From Thiohalocapsa sp. (GTDB lineage: Bacteria; Pseudomonadota; Gammaproteobacteria; Chromatiales; Chromatiaceae), in the NCBI GenBank assembly GCA_021736785.1, contig JAIPFF010000025.1, forward strand, positions 1-64,000: 64,000 nt of DNA, read 5' to 3'. Numbering within the stretch: the first letter of the stretch is position 1; each line of letters starts with the position of its first letter. Of the stretch, positions 9,611-21,428 are shown in pieces. The notes beneath the pieces were generated by a model. That model was not told the origin of the DNA. It searched no databases and saw only the letters and a list, made by a program, of their open reading frames with translations. Position numbers and translations under genes: made by a program.

Positions 9611-11488
9611 CTAAGTGGACATGGCCTCCGTGAGCGTCGCCGAAGCCGGAGGTTTCGCGCCGACGGCAGGCTCAACGCGCACCTGCGCCGTCATGCCGAT
9701 GGCAAAGCCGGCTTGCGCCGGCAGGCGTGCCTCGAGCACCCGCCGGCCGGTCTCCGGCTCGAGGGCCGGCCAGGCGCGCGTCAGCGCCAGCTCAATGGGG
9801 CTGTCAAGCGCGCCGTCGAAATGCGCCTGTACCCTTTGCCCGATGGCCAGGCCGGATGCCCGCGACCCGTCGACGGAGAATCGCAGCACCAGGCTGTTCG
9901 GATCGAATAGCTCGAGCAGCAGCGTCTGCGCCGCGACCTCACGGCCTTCGACGCGCACATGGACCCGCGCGACCGCGCCGTCCCAAGGTGCCTGGATGCC
10001 GTGCTCGGCGGCGTCGGCTTGCGTCGGCACGATGCGCAGCAGCACCTGTCCGGCGGTGACGGCGTCACCCTCGCGCACCGAGCAGCCCTGGATCCGCCCC
10101 GAGATGGGCGCATAGAGCTCGGCCAGCCGTGTCGGCTCGATGACGGCCTCGGCGTCGACGAGGTTGGGTTGCAGCGGTGCCGCTGGAAGGGTGGCTGCTC
10201 GGGGCGCTTGGGGGACACGCGGCAGCCAGAGCGAGAGCAGCGCCGCAGCCAGCACGAAGCCCGTGGACCACCAGAGGCAGCCTTCCAGACCCTGGAGCTG
10301 GTAGATGAGTCCCGAGAGCACCGTGCCGGCGAGCCGGCCGCCGGCATTGGCCATGTAGTAGAAGCCGACGTTGAGCGCGACCTTGTCGGAATCGGCATAG
10401 GCAAGAATGAGGTAGGAATGGACGGCGGAGTTGATGGCGAAAACGAGACCGAACAGCATCAGTCCGCCGATCAGCACGGCGCCTTGAATATCGGCCGGCG
10501 AGGCTGCCGCGAGCCATGCGAGGTCCGCACCGATCGCATCCGTCAGCGTCGTCGCCAGTTCGGGTGCGAGCCCCGGCCCGTACGTTAGGCCCAGCGCGAT
10601 GCCGGCGGGAATCAACGCCAACACCAGCGCGCCGAGCACCGCCGTACGTCCGCCGGGGCCGTGCCCCTGCTTGTTCGGTCGGATCAGCGTCGGGGCGCCC
10701 GCCTGGACGATGCCGTAGCCGATGACCCAGAGCGCGAGAAAGGCGCCCACTGACCCGTACTCCCAGCCGAGCACGTCATAGAGGAAGACCGGCAACGCGA
10801 CGACGAACCAGACATCGCGCGCACCGAACAGGAAAAAGCGCGCCGCCGAGAGCCAGTTGATCGCCGGCGTGTTGGAGAAGACCTGGGTGAACTTGGCCTT
10901 CTCCTTGAGCTTGCCGACGCCGGACGGCAGCAGCGCAATGGTGACGACCATCACCAGGAACAATCCACCGGCGAGGAAGTAGAGGGCATTGCGGAAGCCG
11001 ACCGCCTGCAGCAGCGCGGCGCCGACGAAGAACCCCGCGCCCTTGAGTGCGTTCTTGGATCCGGTCAGCACGGCGACATACTTGAACAGCTTCGACTGGG
11101 CGCCGTCGCCCGTCAGCGTCTTCACCGTGGCCTTCGCTGACATCTTGTTCAGGTCTTTGGCGATGCCGGACAGGGCCTGCGCCGCCATGACATAGACCAC
11201 CGACAGCCAGGGATCCGGCACGGTGAGCATCAGCAGCGCCGCGACCTGCAGGCCCATGCCGATATTCATGGTCAGGTTCAGGCCGATGCGCGCACCGAGC
11301 CAGCCGCCGACGAGATTGGTGATGATGCCGAAGATCTCGTAGAACAAAAACAGCATCGCCACCTCGAACGGCGAATAGCCGAGCTGGTGGAAATACAGCA
11401 CCACCAGCATTCGGATCGCGCCGTCCGTGATGGTAAAGGCCCAGTAGCCGGCCGTGACCGTCAGGTAATTGCGGGTGTTCGGGTTCAT
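9611..11488 (-). CDS. arsJ: ArsJ-type organoarsenical efflux MFS transporter with a C-terminal HlyD/biotinyl-lipoyl-like extension
   Basis: N-terminal ~420 aa is ArsJ-like (MNPNTRNYLTVTAGYWAFTITDGAIRMLVVLYFHQLGYSPFEVAMLFLFYEIFGI; GIAKDLNKMSAKATVK). C-terminal ~180 aa carries APISGRIQGCSVREGDAVTAGQVLLRI and GQRVQAHFDG-type patterns. Adjacent to GAPDH. Confidence 0.88.
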   Translation of the reverse strand: MNPNTRNYLTVTAGYWAFTITDGAIRMLVVLYFHQLGYSPFEVAMLFLFYEIFGIITNLVGGWLGARIGLNLTMNIGMGLQVAALLMLTVPDPWLSVVYVMAAQALSGIAKDLNKMSAKATVKTLTGDGAQSKLFKYVAVLTGSKNALKGAGFFVGAALLQAVGFRNALYFLAGGLFLVMVVTIALLPSGVGKLKEKAKFTQVFSNTPAINWLSAARFFLFGARDVWFVVALPVFLYDVLGWEYGSVGAFLALWVIGYGIVQAGAPTLIRPNKQGHGPGGRTAVLGALVLALIPAGIALGLTYGPGLAPELATTLTDAIGADLAWLAAASPADIQGAVLIGGLMLFGLVFAINSAVHSYLILAYADSDKVALNVGFYYMANAGGRLAGTVLSGLIYQLQGLEGCLWWSTGFVLAAALLSLWLPRVPQAPRAATLPAAPLQPNLVDAEAVIEPTRLAELYAPISGRIQGCSVREGDAVTAGQVLLRIVPTQADAAEHGIQAPWDGAVARVHVRVEGREVAAQTLLLELFDPNSLVLRFSVDGSRASGLAIGQRVQAHFDGALDSPIELALTRAWPALEPETGRRVLEARLPAQAGFAIGMTAQVRVEPAVGAKPPASATLTEAMST

Positions 11489-11504
11489 CTGGTGGCGCCG
11501 CGCC

Positions 11505-12521
11505 TCAAAGCGACGAAGCGACCTTTTGCGCGATGTCCATCATGCGGTTCACGTAGCCCCACTCGTTGTCGTACCAGGCATAGATCTTCACCTGGGTGTC
11601 GTCGATGACCATGGTGGAGGGTGCATCGACGATGGATGAGCGGGGATCATTCAGATAGTCCACCGACACCAGCGGGCGTTCTTCATAGCCCAGAATGCCG
11701 GCAAGCTCGCCGTCGGCCGCTTCTCGGAGATATCCGTTGACCTCTTCGGCGGTGACCGCGCGCGGCGCCTCGAAGACGAAATCGGTCAGCGACGCATTCA
11801 GCAGCGGCACGCGCACCGCATGACCGTTCAGCTTGCCGGTCAGCTCCGGGAAGATCTTGGTGATGGCCTTCGCCGAGCCGGTCGTGGTCGGGATCAGCGA
11901 CTGGCCGCAGGCGCGGGCCCGGCGCAGGTCCTTGTGCCCCAGATCGACGATACGCTGGGTATTGGTGATGTTGTGGATGGTCGTCATGCAGCCATGGACG
12001 ATGCCGATGCGCTCGTGCATGACCTTGACCACCGGTGCGAGGCAGTTGGTGGTGCAGGAGGCGGCCGTCAGCAGATGATGCTCGGCAGGGTCGTAGAGGT
12101 GGTCGTTGACGCCGTAGACGATGTCGAGCGCGCCCTTGGTCGGCGCTGCGACGATGACCTTCTTCACGCCCTGGTCGAAGTAGCCCTGCAGCAGCTCCGG
12201 CTGCTTGTGGTGCTTGCCGGTGGCCTCGATGACGATATCGCAGCCGGACCAATCGCTATCGGCGATCGCCTTGTTGCTGCTGTAGCCGATGCCGCGATCG
12301 TCGATGAGCAGCTTGTCGCCCTCGCCGCGGCAGGCGTGTCCCCAGGGACCGTGCACCGAATCGAACTGCAGCAGATGCGCCGAGCCGGCGGCGTCGCAGG
12401 CGATCTCGTTGATGTGGGCGAGCTCCAGCGCCGCGGCGCCTTGGCTCTGGCGGTCCCACACGGCGCGCAGCCCGAGCCGGCCCATGCGCCCGAAGCCGTT
12501 GATGCCGATACGAATGCTCAT
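11505..12521 (-). CDS. ArsJ-associated glyceraldehyde-3-phosphate dehydrogenase
   Basis: [20 protein letters not shown], active-site [27 protein letters not shown]. Adjacent to arsJ. Confidence 0.95.
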   Translation of the reverse strand: MSIRIGINGFGRMGRLGLRAVWDRQSQGAAALELAHINEIACDAAGSAHLLQFDSVHGPWGHACRGEGDKLLIDDRGIGYSSNKAIADSDWSGCDIVIEATGKHHKQPELLQGYFDQGVKKVIVAAPTKGALDIVYGVNDHLYDPAEHHLLTAASCTTNCLAPVVKVMHERIGIVHGCMTTIHNITNTQRIVDLGHKDLRRARACGQSLIPTTTGSAKAITKIFPELTGKLNGHAVRVPLLNASLTDFVFEAPRAVTAEEVNGYLREAADGELAGILGYEERPLVSVDYLNDPRSSIVDAPSTMVIDDTQVKIYAWYDNEWGYVNRMMDIAQKVASSL

Positions 12522-12555
12522 GGTGTGATCCCCCGGTTGATGGATTGACGAAAGC

Positions 12556-13479
12556 TCAAAGCGCGAATTCTTCGTCGTAGGGCGCGTCGCCCTGAACGAC
12601 CGGCAGCGTGAGACTGTTGCCCCAGTGCGACCAGCCGCCGTCGTAGAGCCGCACGTCCTCGTAGCCAAGATGCTTGAGTTGCATCCAAGCGAGGCTCATC
12701 CGAAAGCCGTCATGGCAATAGATGTAGATGGTCTTGTCCTTGGGGATGCCGGCGTACATGGTCTGCAGGAGCGCGTCGTCGCGCCAGCGCTGGGTCTGGC
12801 CGTCGGTGCCGTCGAGGCTCACGACGTTGACGGCGCCGGGGATGTGGCCGCCCTGAATCGAATGCCGAATCACCTCGCCCGTGTACATGTCGCGCGGACG
12901 CGCATCGAGGAGCACCACATCGGGATCGCGGCGGGAGACGACGTCGTCGTAGACGGCCGTCCATTCGACGTACAGATCCGGGTCGGCGTCCTGCAGCGTC
13001 ACGGTGCCCGGCTCCGGTGTCACCGACTCCCGGCTCATCTCCTCGAAGGCCGACCAATCCACGGTACCCCCGTTCAATACCTTCACCTGGTCCGCAGGGA
13101 AGCCGTACAGCGCGAGCAGGAAGTACAACCGCGAGGCGAGTGCGGTGTTCGAATCGTCGTAGAGCACGAGTGTCGAGCCGTCATCGACACCCCAGCGGCG
13201 CAGCGTGCCCTGAAACGCATCCTTCGACGGAAAACGCATCAGCGGATCGGCGTCGTTGTCGCCGAGGTCTTTGAAGCGCTGGACTTGGATCGCGCCCGGA
13301 ATATGGCCGACCGTGAAGTAGCGATGCGGGTGGTAGCGGACCTCCAGCACGATCACGTTCTCGGCGTCGATGTGCTCGGCGAGCCAATCGGCGTCGACGA
13401 GATAGTCCGGCTCGGCGTAGGCGAACGACGGCAGAAGGAGCAGGGTCAGCAGGAAGGCGAGTTTGTGTCGAATCATCAT
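12556..13479 (-). CDS. Exported rhodanese/thiosulfate sulfurtransferase (two rhodanese domains)
   Basis: Signal peptide, GHIPGAIQV and [10 protein letters not shown] motifs, active-site YCHDGFRMS. Confidence 0.85.
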   Translation of the reverse strand: MMIRHKLAFLLTLLLLPSFAYAEPDYLVDADWLAEHIDAENVIVLEVRYHPHRYFTVGHIPGAIQVQRFKDLGDNDADPLMRFPSKDAFQGTLRRWGVDDGSTLVLYDDSNTALASRLYFLLALYGFPADQVKVLNGGTVDWSAFEEMSRESVTPEPGTVTLQDADPDLYVEWTAVYDDVVSRRDPDVVLLDARPRDMYTGEVIRHSIQGGHIPGAVNVVSLDGTDGQTQRWRDDALLQTMYAGIPKDKTIYIYCHDGFRMSLAWMQLKHLGYEDVRLYDGGWSHWGNSLTLPVVQGDAPYDEEFAL

Positions 13480-13631
13480 CTTTATTGCGGTATGGCGGTC
13501 AGTCTTCGGTGCATGCGCAGCGGTAATTCATGAATGGACGCCGATCCGGGGTATTGCCTCGGCGTTCGTTGTACCTGTTGTCGACCCCGACGCTCCTGCC
13601 CCGTCCCCGGCGTCGCTGCCGGGCGGTGGCT

Positions 13632-14714
13632 TCAGAGGCCGTCTCGCTGCATCTGTGCCAGTGCGGCCCGGGTCACGTTGTCGGGAAGCGGCACGTAGCC
13701 GAGCGGGTCCGCGTCGGCCTGTCCGTCGGTCAGCATCCAGCGCAGCAACGCATCGATGGCCACGGCGGTCTCGCTATCCCTGTATTCGCTGCGAAGCAGG
13801 GCCCAGGTGTAAGTCACGATGGGGTAGGAGCGTGCGCCTTCGGGGTCCGTGATGACCACGGAAAGATCATCGGGAATGGCGTCTGATCCTCCCGCCAGCG
13901 CCCGTTGGCCGGTCTCTGCCGTCGGCGCAACGAATCCACCGGCCCGATTCTCCAGCCAGGCCAAAGGCAGGCCGAGGCGCGATGCGAACCCGGCCTCCAC
14001 ATAGCCGATGGAGCCCAGCGTCAGCTTGATGCGCTGGGCAACACCCTCGTTGCCGCGGGCGACCATGGCGCCGCCCGGCCAGTCGATCAGCTTGCCTACG
14101 CCGGGGCCGTCGGCCCAGGTCGGGCTGATCGCCGCCAAGTGGTTGGTGAAGGCAAAGGTCGTGCCGCTCGAGTCCGATCGTGCGACGACCTGGATCAGCT
14201 TGGTCGGCAATCCGATGCCGGGGTTCGCGGCCTCGATACGCGGGTCGTCCCAGCGGGAGATATTGCCCAGAAAGATGTCGGCGTAGACATCCCGCGGGAG
14301 ATTCAGCGGGCCCGAGATATCCGGAAGATTGTAGGCAATGGCGATCATGCCGGCCGTCACCGGGATCTGCACAACCGGCCCGCCCTCGACTTGGATGTCG
14401 TCTGTCGCCACCGGTGCGTCGGTCGCGCCGATGTCGACCGTGCCCGCGAGAAAACGCTTGATGCCCTCGCCGCTGCCCACCGAGTCGTAACTAAGGCCGA
14501 CTGCGGCATTGGACGGTCGATAGGTTTCTCTCCACTTGTTGAAGATCGGAGCGGCGAATGACGAGCCGGCGGCGGTGATCGTCAGATCGGCGCGATCGAC
14601 AGCCCCGCTTGCTTCGGCAACGTGCTCGTATCCGGCGACATTGAAGAGAAGCAGAGTGCTCGATAGGGTTCCGAGGATAATTCTGGCTGGCAGGCGCATG
14701 ATTTTCTCCGGCAA
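13632..14714 (-). CDS. pstS: Phosphate ABC transporter substrate-binding protein PstS-like
   Basis: AAGSSFAAPIFNKWRETYR, SVGSGEGIKRFLAGTVDIGATDAP, VARSDSSGTTFAFTNHL. The start may be internal, at about 14699. Confidence 0.92.
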   Translation of the reverse strand: MPEKIMRLPARIILGTLSSTLLLFNVAGYEHVAEASGAVDRADLTITAAGSSFAAPIFNKWRETYRPSNAAVGLSYDSVGSGEGIKRFLAGTVDIGATDAPVATDDIQVEGGPVVQIPVTAGMIAIAYNLPDISGPLNLPRDVYADIFLGNISRWDDPRIEAANPGIGLPTKLIQVVARSDSSGTTFAFTNHLAAISPTWADGPGVGKLIDWPGGAMVARGNEGVAQRIKLTLGSIGYVEAGFASRLGLPLAWLENRAGGFVAPTAETGQRALAGGSDAIPDDLSVVITDPEGARSYPIVTYTWALLRSEYRDSETAVAIDALLRWMLTDGQADADPLGYVPLPDNVTRAALAQMQRDGL

Positions 14715-14761
14715 TGACGGGCGTGGCCCGGTTGGTCACGCGCGGAATCTATATCATTTTC

Positions 14762-14781
14762 CATATGTATGTGTTGCGAAC
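14762..14781. promoter_or_regulatory. Candidate second ArsR site upstream of pstS
   Basis: CATATGTATGTGTTGCGAAC shares TTGCGAAC and flanking TATG/CATA elements with the arsR palindrome. Confidence 0.35.
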
Positions 14782-14905
14782 TGATGAAGCCTGATCAGTC
14801 CTTAGGATCGGGCGACATATCGCGGGCAGCTACCAGGTCAGCGCACGGCAAAACCCCGGCTGCGCGGCTCATCGCGACGCTGTGGGTCAGTCTTGCATGC
14901 GGTTA

Positions 14906-15259
14906 TCAGGCACAGCGGGCCGCGCCGGGGCGATTAGGCATCGCCTGCAGCGTTTGCTCGTCGTCGGAGAACGGAGCGCGGCCGCGTGTACCGGCGGCTG
15001 TCTCCGCGAGTACATTCGATGCCCAGCGCGGCAGTTCCGGATGGATGCGGTAGTAGACCCAGATGCCGTTTCTCCGATCGGCCACCAGCCCGAGCTCGCG
15101 CAGCTGCGCAAGGTGGCGGGAGATATGCGGCTGGCTGACGCCGATTGCGTGCGTCAGCTCGCAGACGCAGAGCTCGTCATGCGTGCTGAGCAACATCAGG
15201 CAGCGCAGGCGGGTATCGTTGGCGAGCGCGCCGAACAGGTGGATCGGGTCGATCTTCAT
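14906..15259 (-). CDS. arsR: ArsR/SmtB-family arsenic-responsive repressor
   Basis: ArsR fold with ELCVCELTHAIGVSQPHISRHLAQLRELGLV (the ELCVC(D/E)L As(III)-site motif). Confidence 0.93.
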   Translation of the reverse strand: MKIDPIHLFGALANDTRLRCLMLLSTHDELCVCELTHAIGVSQPHISRHLAQLRELGLVADRRNGIWVYYRIHPELPRWASNVLAETAAGTRGRAPFSDDEQTLQAMPNRPGAARCA

Positions 15260-15279
15260 GAGCTAAACATACATTTATC

Positions 15280-15303
15280 AATATATGTTCGCAAACATAT
15301 ATT
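15280..15303. promoter_or_regulatory. Probable ArsR operator (palindrome)
   Basis: AATATATGTT-CGCA-AACATATATT: perfect 10-bp arms with a 4-nt spacer, 20 bp upstream of the arsR ATG (15259). Confidence 0.7.
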
Positions 15304-15553
15304 TTGCGGTATTGCCGACCGCGCGGGGCTGGCGGCGTCGGCGCGCGGGTTGTCCGTCCTGATCCCGGAGCGTCGCGGACGGGCCGGCGGCCGTCGTTCG
15401 GGAGACGATCTGCCCGCAGGGCGGTTGCCGGAGGACTTTGGCGAATGAGCGCTTCGCCGATAAGCGGATCATCGAAAAACGGCGCGCTCGGGCGGCGCTG
15501 CACAGGCCGTCGGTGCGCTGCAGGTCGTTGCGGCGCGTGATGCGGACTTCGGT

Positions 15554-16267
<714 letters not shown>

Positions 16268-17851
16268 TCACTCCCACTCGATCGTGCCCGGCGGTTTGCC
16301 GGTGATGTCGTAGACGACGCGTGAAACGCCCTTGACCTCGTTGACGATGCGCCGGCTGACGTGATCGAGGAAGTCGTAGGGTAGGTGGGCCCAGCGCGCG
16401 GTCATGAAGTCGATGGTCTCGACCGCGCGCAGGGCGATGACGTGCGCATACTGGCGGTTGTCGCCGACGACGCCGACCGAGCGCACCGGCAGAAATACGG
16501 CGAACGCCTGCGAGACCTTGTCGTAAAGCTCCGCCGCGCGGAGCTCTTCGATGAAGATGTGATCGGCCTCTCGCAGCGTATCTGCATAGTCCTTGTGGAT
16601 CTCGCCGAGGATACGCACGCCGAGACCGGGTCCGGGAAACGGGTGGCGGTAGACCATCTCGGCGGGCAGACCGAGCTCGACGCCGAGCTTGCGTACCTCG
16701 TCTTTGAACAACTCGCGAAGCGGCTCCAGGAGTTGCAGGCGCATGTGCTCGGGCAGGCCGCCGACGTTGTGATGGGATTTGATGACTTTGGCGACACCGG
16801 TCTTGGCGCCGGCGGATTCGATGACATCCGGGTAGATGGTGCCTTGGGCCAGCCACTTGACGTTCTCCAGCTTGGCGGCCTGCTCGTCGAACACATCGAT
16901 GAAGGTATTACCGATGATCTTGCGCTTCTGCTCCGGGTCCTCGATACCTTCGAGGCGGGTCAGGAAGCGCCGCTCCGCGTCGGCGCGAATCACGCGCACG
17001 CCCATGTGGCGGGCGAACGTGGCCATCACTTGGTCGCCCTCACCGAGCCGCAGCAGTCCATTGTCGACGAATACGCAGATCAATTGATCGCCGATGGCCC
17101 GGTGCAGCAGTGCGCCGACCACCGAGGAGTCGACGCCGCCCGAGAGTCCGAGCAGCACCTCGTCGTCGCCGACTCGGGTGCGGATCTGCTCGATGGCGTC
17201 ATCGATGATGTGCGAGGGTGTCCACAGGTTGCCGCAGCCGCAGATCTCGTGACAGAAGCGCTCGAGAATGCGCTGCCCTTGGCGGGTGTGCGTCACCTCC
17301 GGGTGAAACTGGACGCCGTAAAACGAACGCTGCTCGTCGGCGATGCCGGCCAGCGGTGCGCTCGGCGTCTCCGCGATGACGGCGAAGCCCTCGGGCAGTG
17401 ATTCCACCCGGTCGCCGTGACTCATCCAGACATCGAGCAGGCCATAGCCCTCGGGGCTGGTGTGGTCTTCGATATCTCGGAACAGCCGTGAATGGCCGCG
17501 CGCGCGCACCTGCGCATAGCCGTATTCGCGGTGCGCCGACGGCGCAACGCTGCCGCCGAGTTGGGCCGCCATGGTCTGCATGCCGTAGCAGATCCCGAGC
17601 ACCGGTACGCCGAGATCGAACACCAGTGGGTCGGCCCTCGGCGTCTCGGCCTGATGCACCGACTGCGGCCCGCCCGACAGAATGATCCCCGATGGCGCAA
17701 AGGCGCGCATTGCCTCCGGCGCCATGTCGTAGGGGTGCAACTCGCAGTAGACGCCGGCCTCGCGGACACGGCGCGCGATCAACTGCGTGTACTGCGAGCC
17801 GAAATCCAGGATGAGGATGCGATCGGCGTGAATATTTTGTTCGGTCGACAT
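16268..17851 (-). CDS. guaA: GMP synthase (glutamine-hydrolysing)
   Basis: GATase motif [12 protein letters not shown]-loop [19 protein letters not shown]-terminal [13 protein letters not shown]. Confidence 0.98.
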   Translation of the reverse strand: MSTEQNIHADRILILDFGSQYTQLIARRVREAGVYCELHPYDMAPEAMRAFAPSGIILSGGPQSVHQAETPRADPLVFDLGVPVLGICYGMQTMAAQLGGSVAPSAHREYGYAQVRARGHSRLFRDIEDHTSPEGYGLLDVWMSHGDRVESLPEGFAVIAETPSAPLAGIADEQRSFYGVQFHPEVTHTRQGQRILERFCHEICGCGNLWTPSHIIDDAIEQIRTRVGDDEVLLGLSGGVDSSVVGALLHRAIGDQLICVFVDNGLLRLGEGDQVMATFARHMGVRVIRADAERRFLTRLEGIEDPEQKRKIIGNTFIDVFDEQAAKLENVKWLAQGTIYPDVIESAGAKTGVAKVIKSHHNVGGLPEHMRLQLLEPLRELFKDEVRKLGVELGLPAEMVYRHPFPGPGLGVRILGEIHKDYADTLREADHIFIEELRAAELYDKVSQAFAVFLPVRSVGVVGDNRQYAHVIALRAVETIDFMTARWAHLPYDFLDHVSRRIVNEVKGVSRVVYDITGKPPGTIEWE

Positions 17852-17943
17852 GGGCTTGACTGCAGTCGCCGTGCGGCGGTCCGGAGTAGGGCATCCCTGG
17901 CGGGGGCGCTTTGCGCCCACGCCCTGCGGCGGGGCGATCGGGC

Positions 17944-19437
<1,494 letters not shown>

Positions 19438-19791
19438 TTAAGAGTTAACTTTCTATGATATGAATTCCGGGCCCGCTGGTAAACTCTCGTTTCGTTGCCG
19501 GCCGTCAGGCGGCGGTCGGGCCGGAGTTCGGCGCCGGATTCCTCGCAAGCCGGCGCTTTGCCGCAGCGCCGGCCGATTCTTTAGGGCCCGGGTCCGCTCC
19601 GAATCCGGGTCCGATCCGGCGGGCGCCGCAAAACCGAGGTCGGCCCACGCCGTCGATGGCCGCCCGACTTGCCCGCGGATCGCGCCACCGATGGCGGGCA
19701 TGGGTCTCGCGTCCGCCGACCCGGCCGCTGTGCCGGGCGCACCGGCTGCCATTCGTGTACCGGTTTGCCCCCTTTGACAATCGAGTTGTCC

Positions 19792-21195
19792 ATGTCGTTC
19801 GCCGCAGGTCCGCAAGCATCCCTGGATTTCTCCCGCGATATCTGGACGGTCTCCAGGCTCAACGCCGAAGTCCGCGCCGTGCTGGACGCAAGCTTCCCGC
19901 TGCTCTGGATCCAGGGTGAGATCTCCAACCTGGCCAAACCTGCATCGGGACATCTCTATTTCAGCCTGAAGGACGACGCCTCGCAGGTGCGCTGCGCGCT
20001 GTTCAAGCAGAAGCGCCGCCTGCTGGCCTTCGAGCCCGGCAACGGCCAGCAGGTGCTGGCGCGCGCTCGCGTCGGACTGTACGAGCCGCGCGGCGATTTT
20101 CAGTTGATTGTCGAGCAGATGGAGCCCGCGGGCGAAGGTGCACTGCGTCTGGAGCTCGAGCGGCGCAAGCGCCGTCTCGCCGCCGAAGGTTTGTTCGATC
20201 AGGCGCGCAAGCGCGCGCTGCCGGTGTTTCCCAAGCAGATCGGTTTGATCACGTCATCCAGCGGCGCGGCCGTGCACGACCTGCTGACGGTGCTCGGTCG
20301 CCGCCTGCCGCTGCTGCCGGTGATCATCTATCCGGTCTTGGTGCAAGGCGAAGCCGCGGCGTCGCAGTTGATCGAGGCGCTGCAACTGGCGAATCGACGC
20401 AATGAGTGCGACCTGCTGATTTTGGCGCGCGGCGGAGGCTCTCTGGAGGACCTGATGGCCTTCAATGACGAGGGGCTGGCGCGTGCCATACGTGCGTCCG
20501 CCATCCCGGTGTTGACGGGCATCGGCCATGAAGTGGACCTGAGCATCGCGGACCTGGCGGCGGATGTGCGTGCCGCGACGCCGTCGGCGGCGGCCGAGCT
20601 GGCCGTACCCTCGGCGGAGCAGCTGGCCGGACGTCTAGGAGATCTGGAGCGCCGGTTGTCCGGGGCGCTGCGGCGCCGTCTCCACGCCGCGGCCGGCCGC
20701 GTCGAGACGGCAGTACGGCGTCTGCGCAGCCTGCATCCGGCCTCTCGGCTACAGCAGCGAGCCCAGCAGCTCGATCAAGTCGAATATCGCATGCGCTCGC
20801 TGGTGCTGCGCAGAATCGAGCGCGAGCGGGCTCGGTTGCGAAGCAACGATCTCGGGCTGCGAGCGGCCTCGCCGCGGCACCTCATCGAGGCCGCATCGCA
20901 CGCGCTGGCGGTGTTTCGGCAGCGTTTGGCGAGGGCGGGAGCGCAAGCGGTTGCTCTGCGCAGGGACCGCTTGGCGGCCATCGCCGGACGCCTCGATGCA
21001 CTGAGCCCGTTGTCGACGCTTGCGCGCGGCTACGCCGTCGTGACGCTGGTGCGGGACGGGGCGCCGTTGACCGACGCCGCGGCGGCCCCCGCGGGCACGC
21101 TGATCGCGGTCAGACCGTATAAGGGCCGCTTGATCGCCCGCGTCGAAGACGGTCCGGACGACGACGCCGATCCGCCAGGGCGTCGCGCGTCCTAA
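19792..21195 (+). CDS. xseA: Exodeoxyribonuclease VII large subunit
   Basis: LWIQGEISNLAKPASGHLYFSLKDDASQVRCALF; ARGGGSLEDLMAFNDE; GHEVDLSIADLAADVRAATPSAAAE. Confidence 0.97.
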   Translation: MSFAAGPQASLDFSRDIWTVSRLNAEVRAVLDASFPLLWIQGEISNLAKPASGHLYFSLKDDASQVRCALFKQKRRLLAFEPGNGQQVLARARVGLYEPRGDFQLIVEQMEPAGEGALRLELERRKRRLAAEGLFDQARKRALPVFPKQIGLITSSSGAAVHDLLTVLGRRLPLLPVIIYPVLVQGEAAASQLIEALQLANRRNECDLLILARGGGSLEDLMAFNDEGLARAIRASAIPVLTGIGHEVDLSIADLAADVRAATPSAAAELAVPSAEQLAGRLGDLERRLSGALRRRLHAAAGRVETAVRRLRSLHPASRLQQRAQQLDQVEYRMRSLVLRRIERERARLRSNDLGLRAASPRHLIEAASHALAVFRQRLARAGAQAVALRRDRLAAIAGRLDALSPLSTLARGYAVVTLVRDGAPLTDAAAAPAGTLIAVRPYKGRLIARVEDGPDDDADPPGRRAS

Positions 21196-21428
21196 GCAAC
21201 CCGTTCGGCCGTGCGCGCGCCGACGCCGGACACAGCGGCATCGGCTTAATAAGCCGTTCGGCAAGTTCTCACACGCATCGCAACGCCATTCACGACAAGC
21301 GCGTGGCGCCGCGGCGTCGATGGCTCGGTTGCCGCCGGGTGCTTGCCGAGCGATATGTCGGCAGGCCGGAACCCGAAATGCCCTGGGCGACGCCCATACC
21401 GGCGCATTGCCCCGCCGGGCGTGGCCAG

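Noticed and set aside
15304-15553. Partial ORFs in the arsR-tadA gap
   Set aside because: Short, Arg/Pro/Ala-rich frames without recognisable motifs; treated as non-coding.
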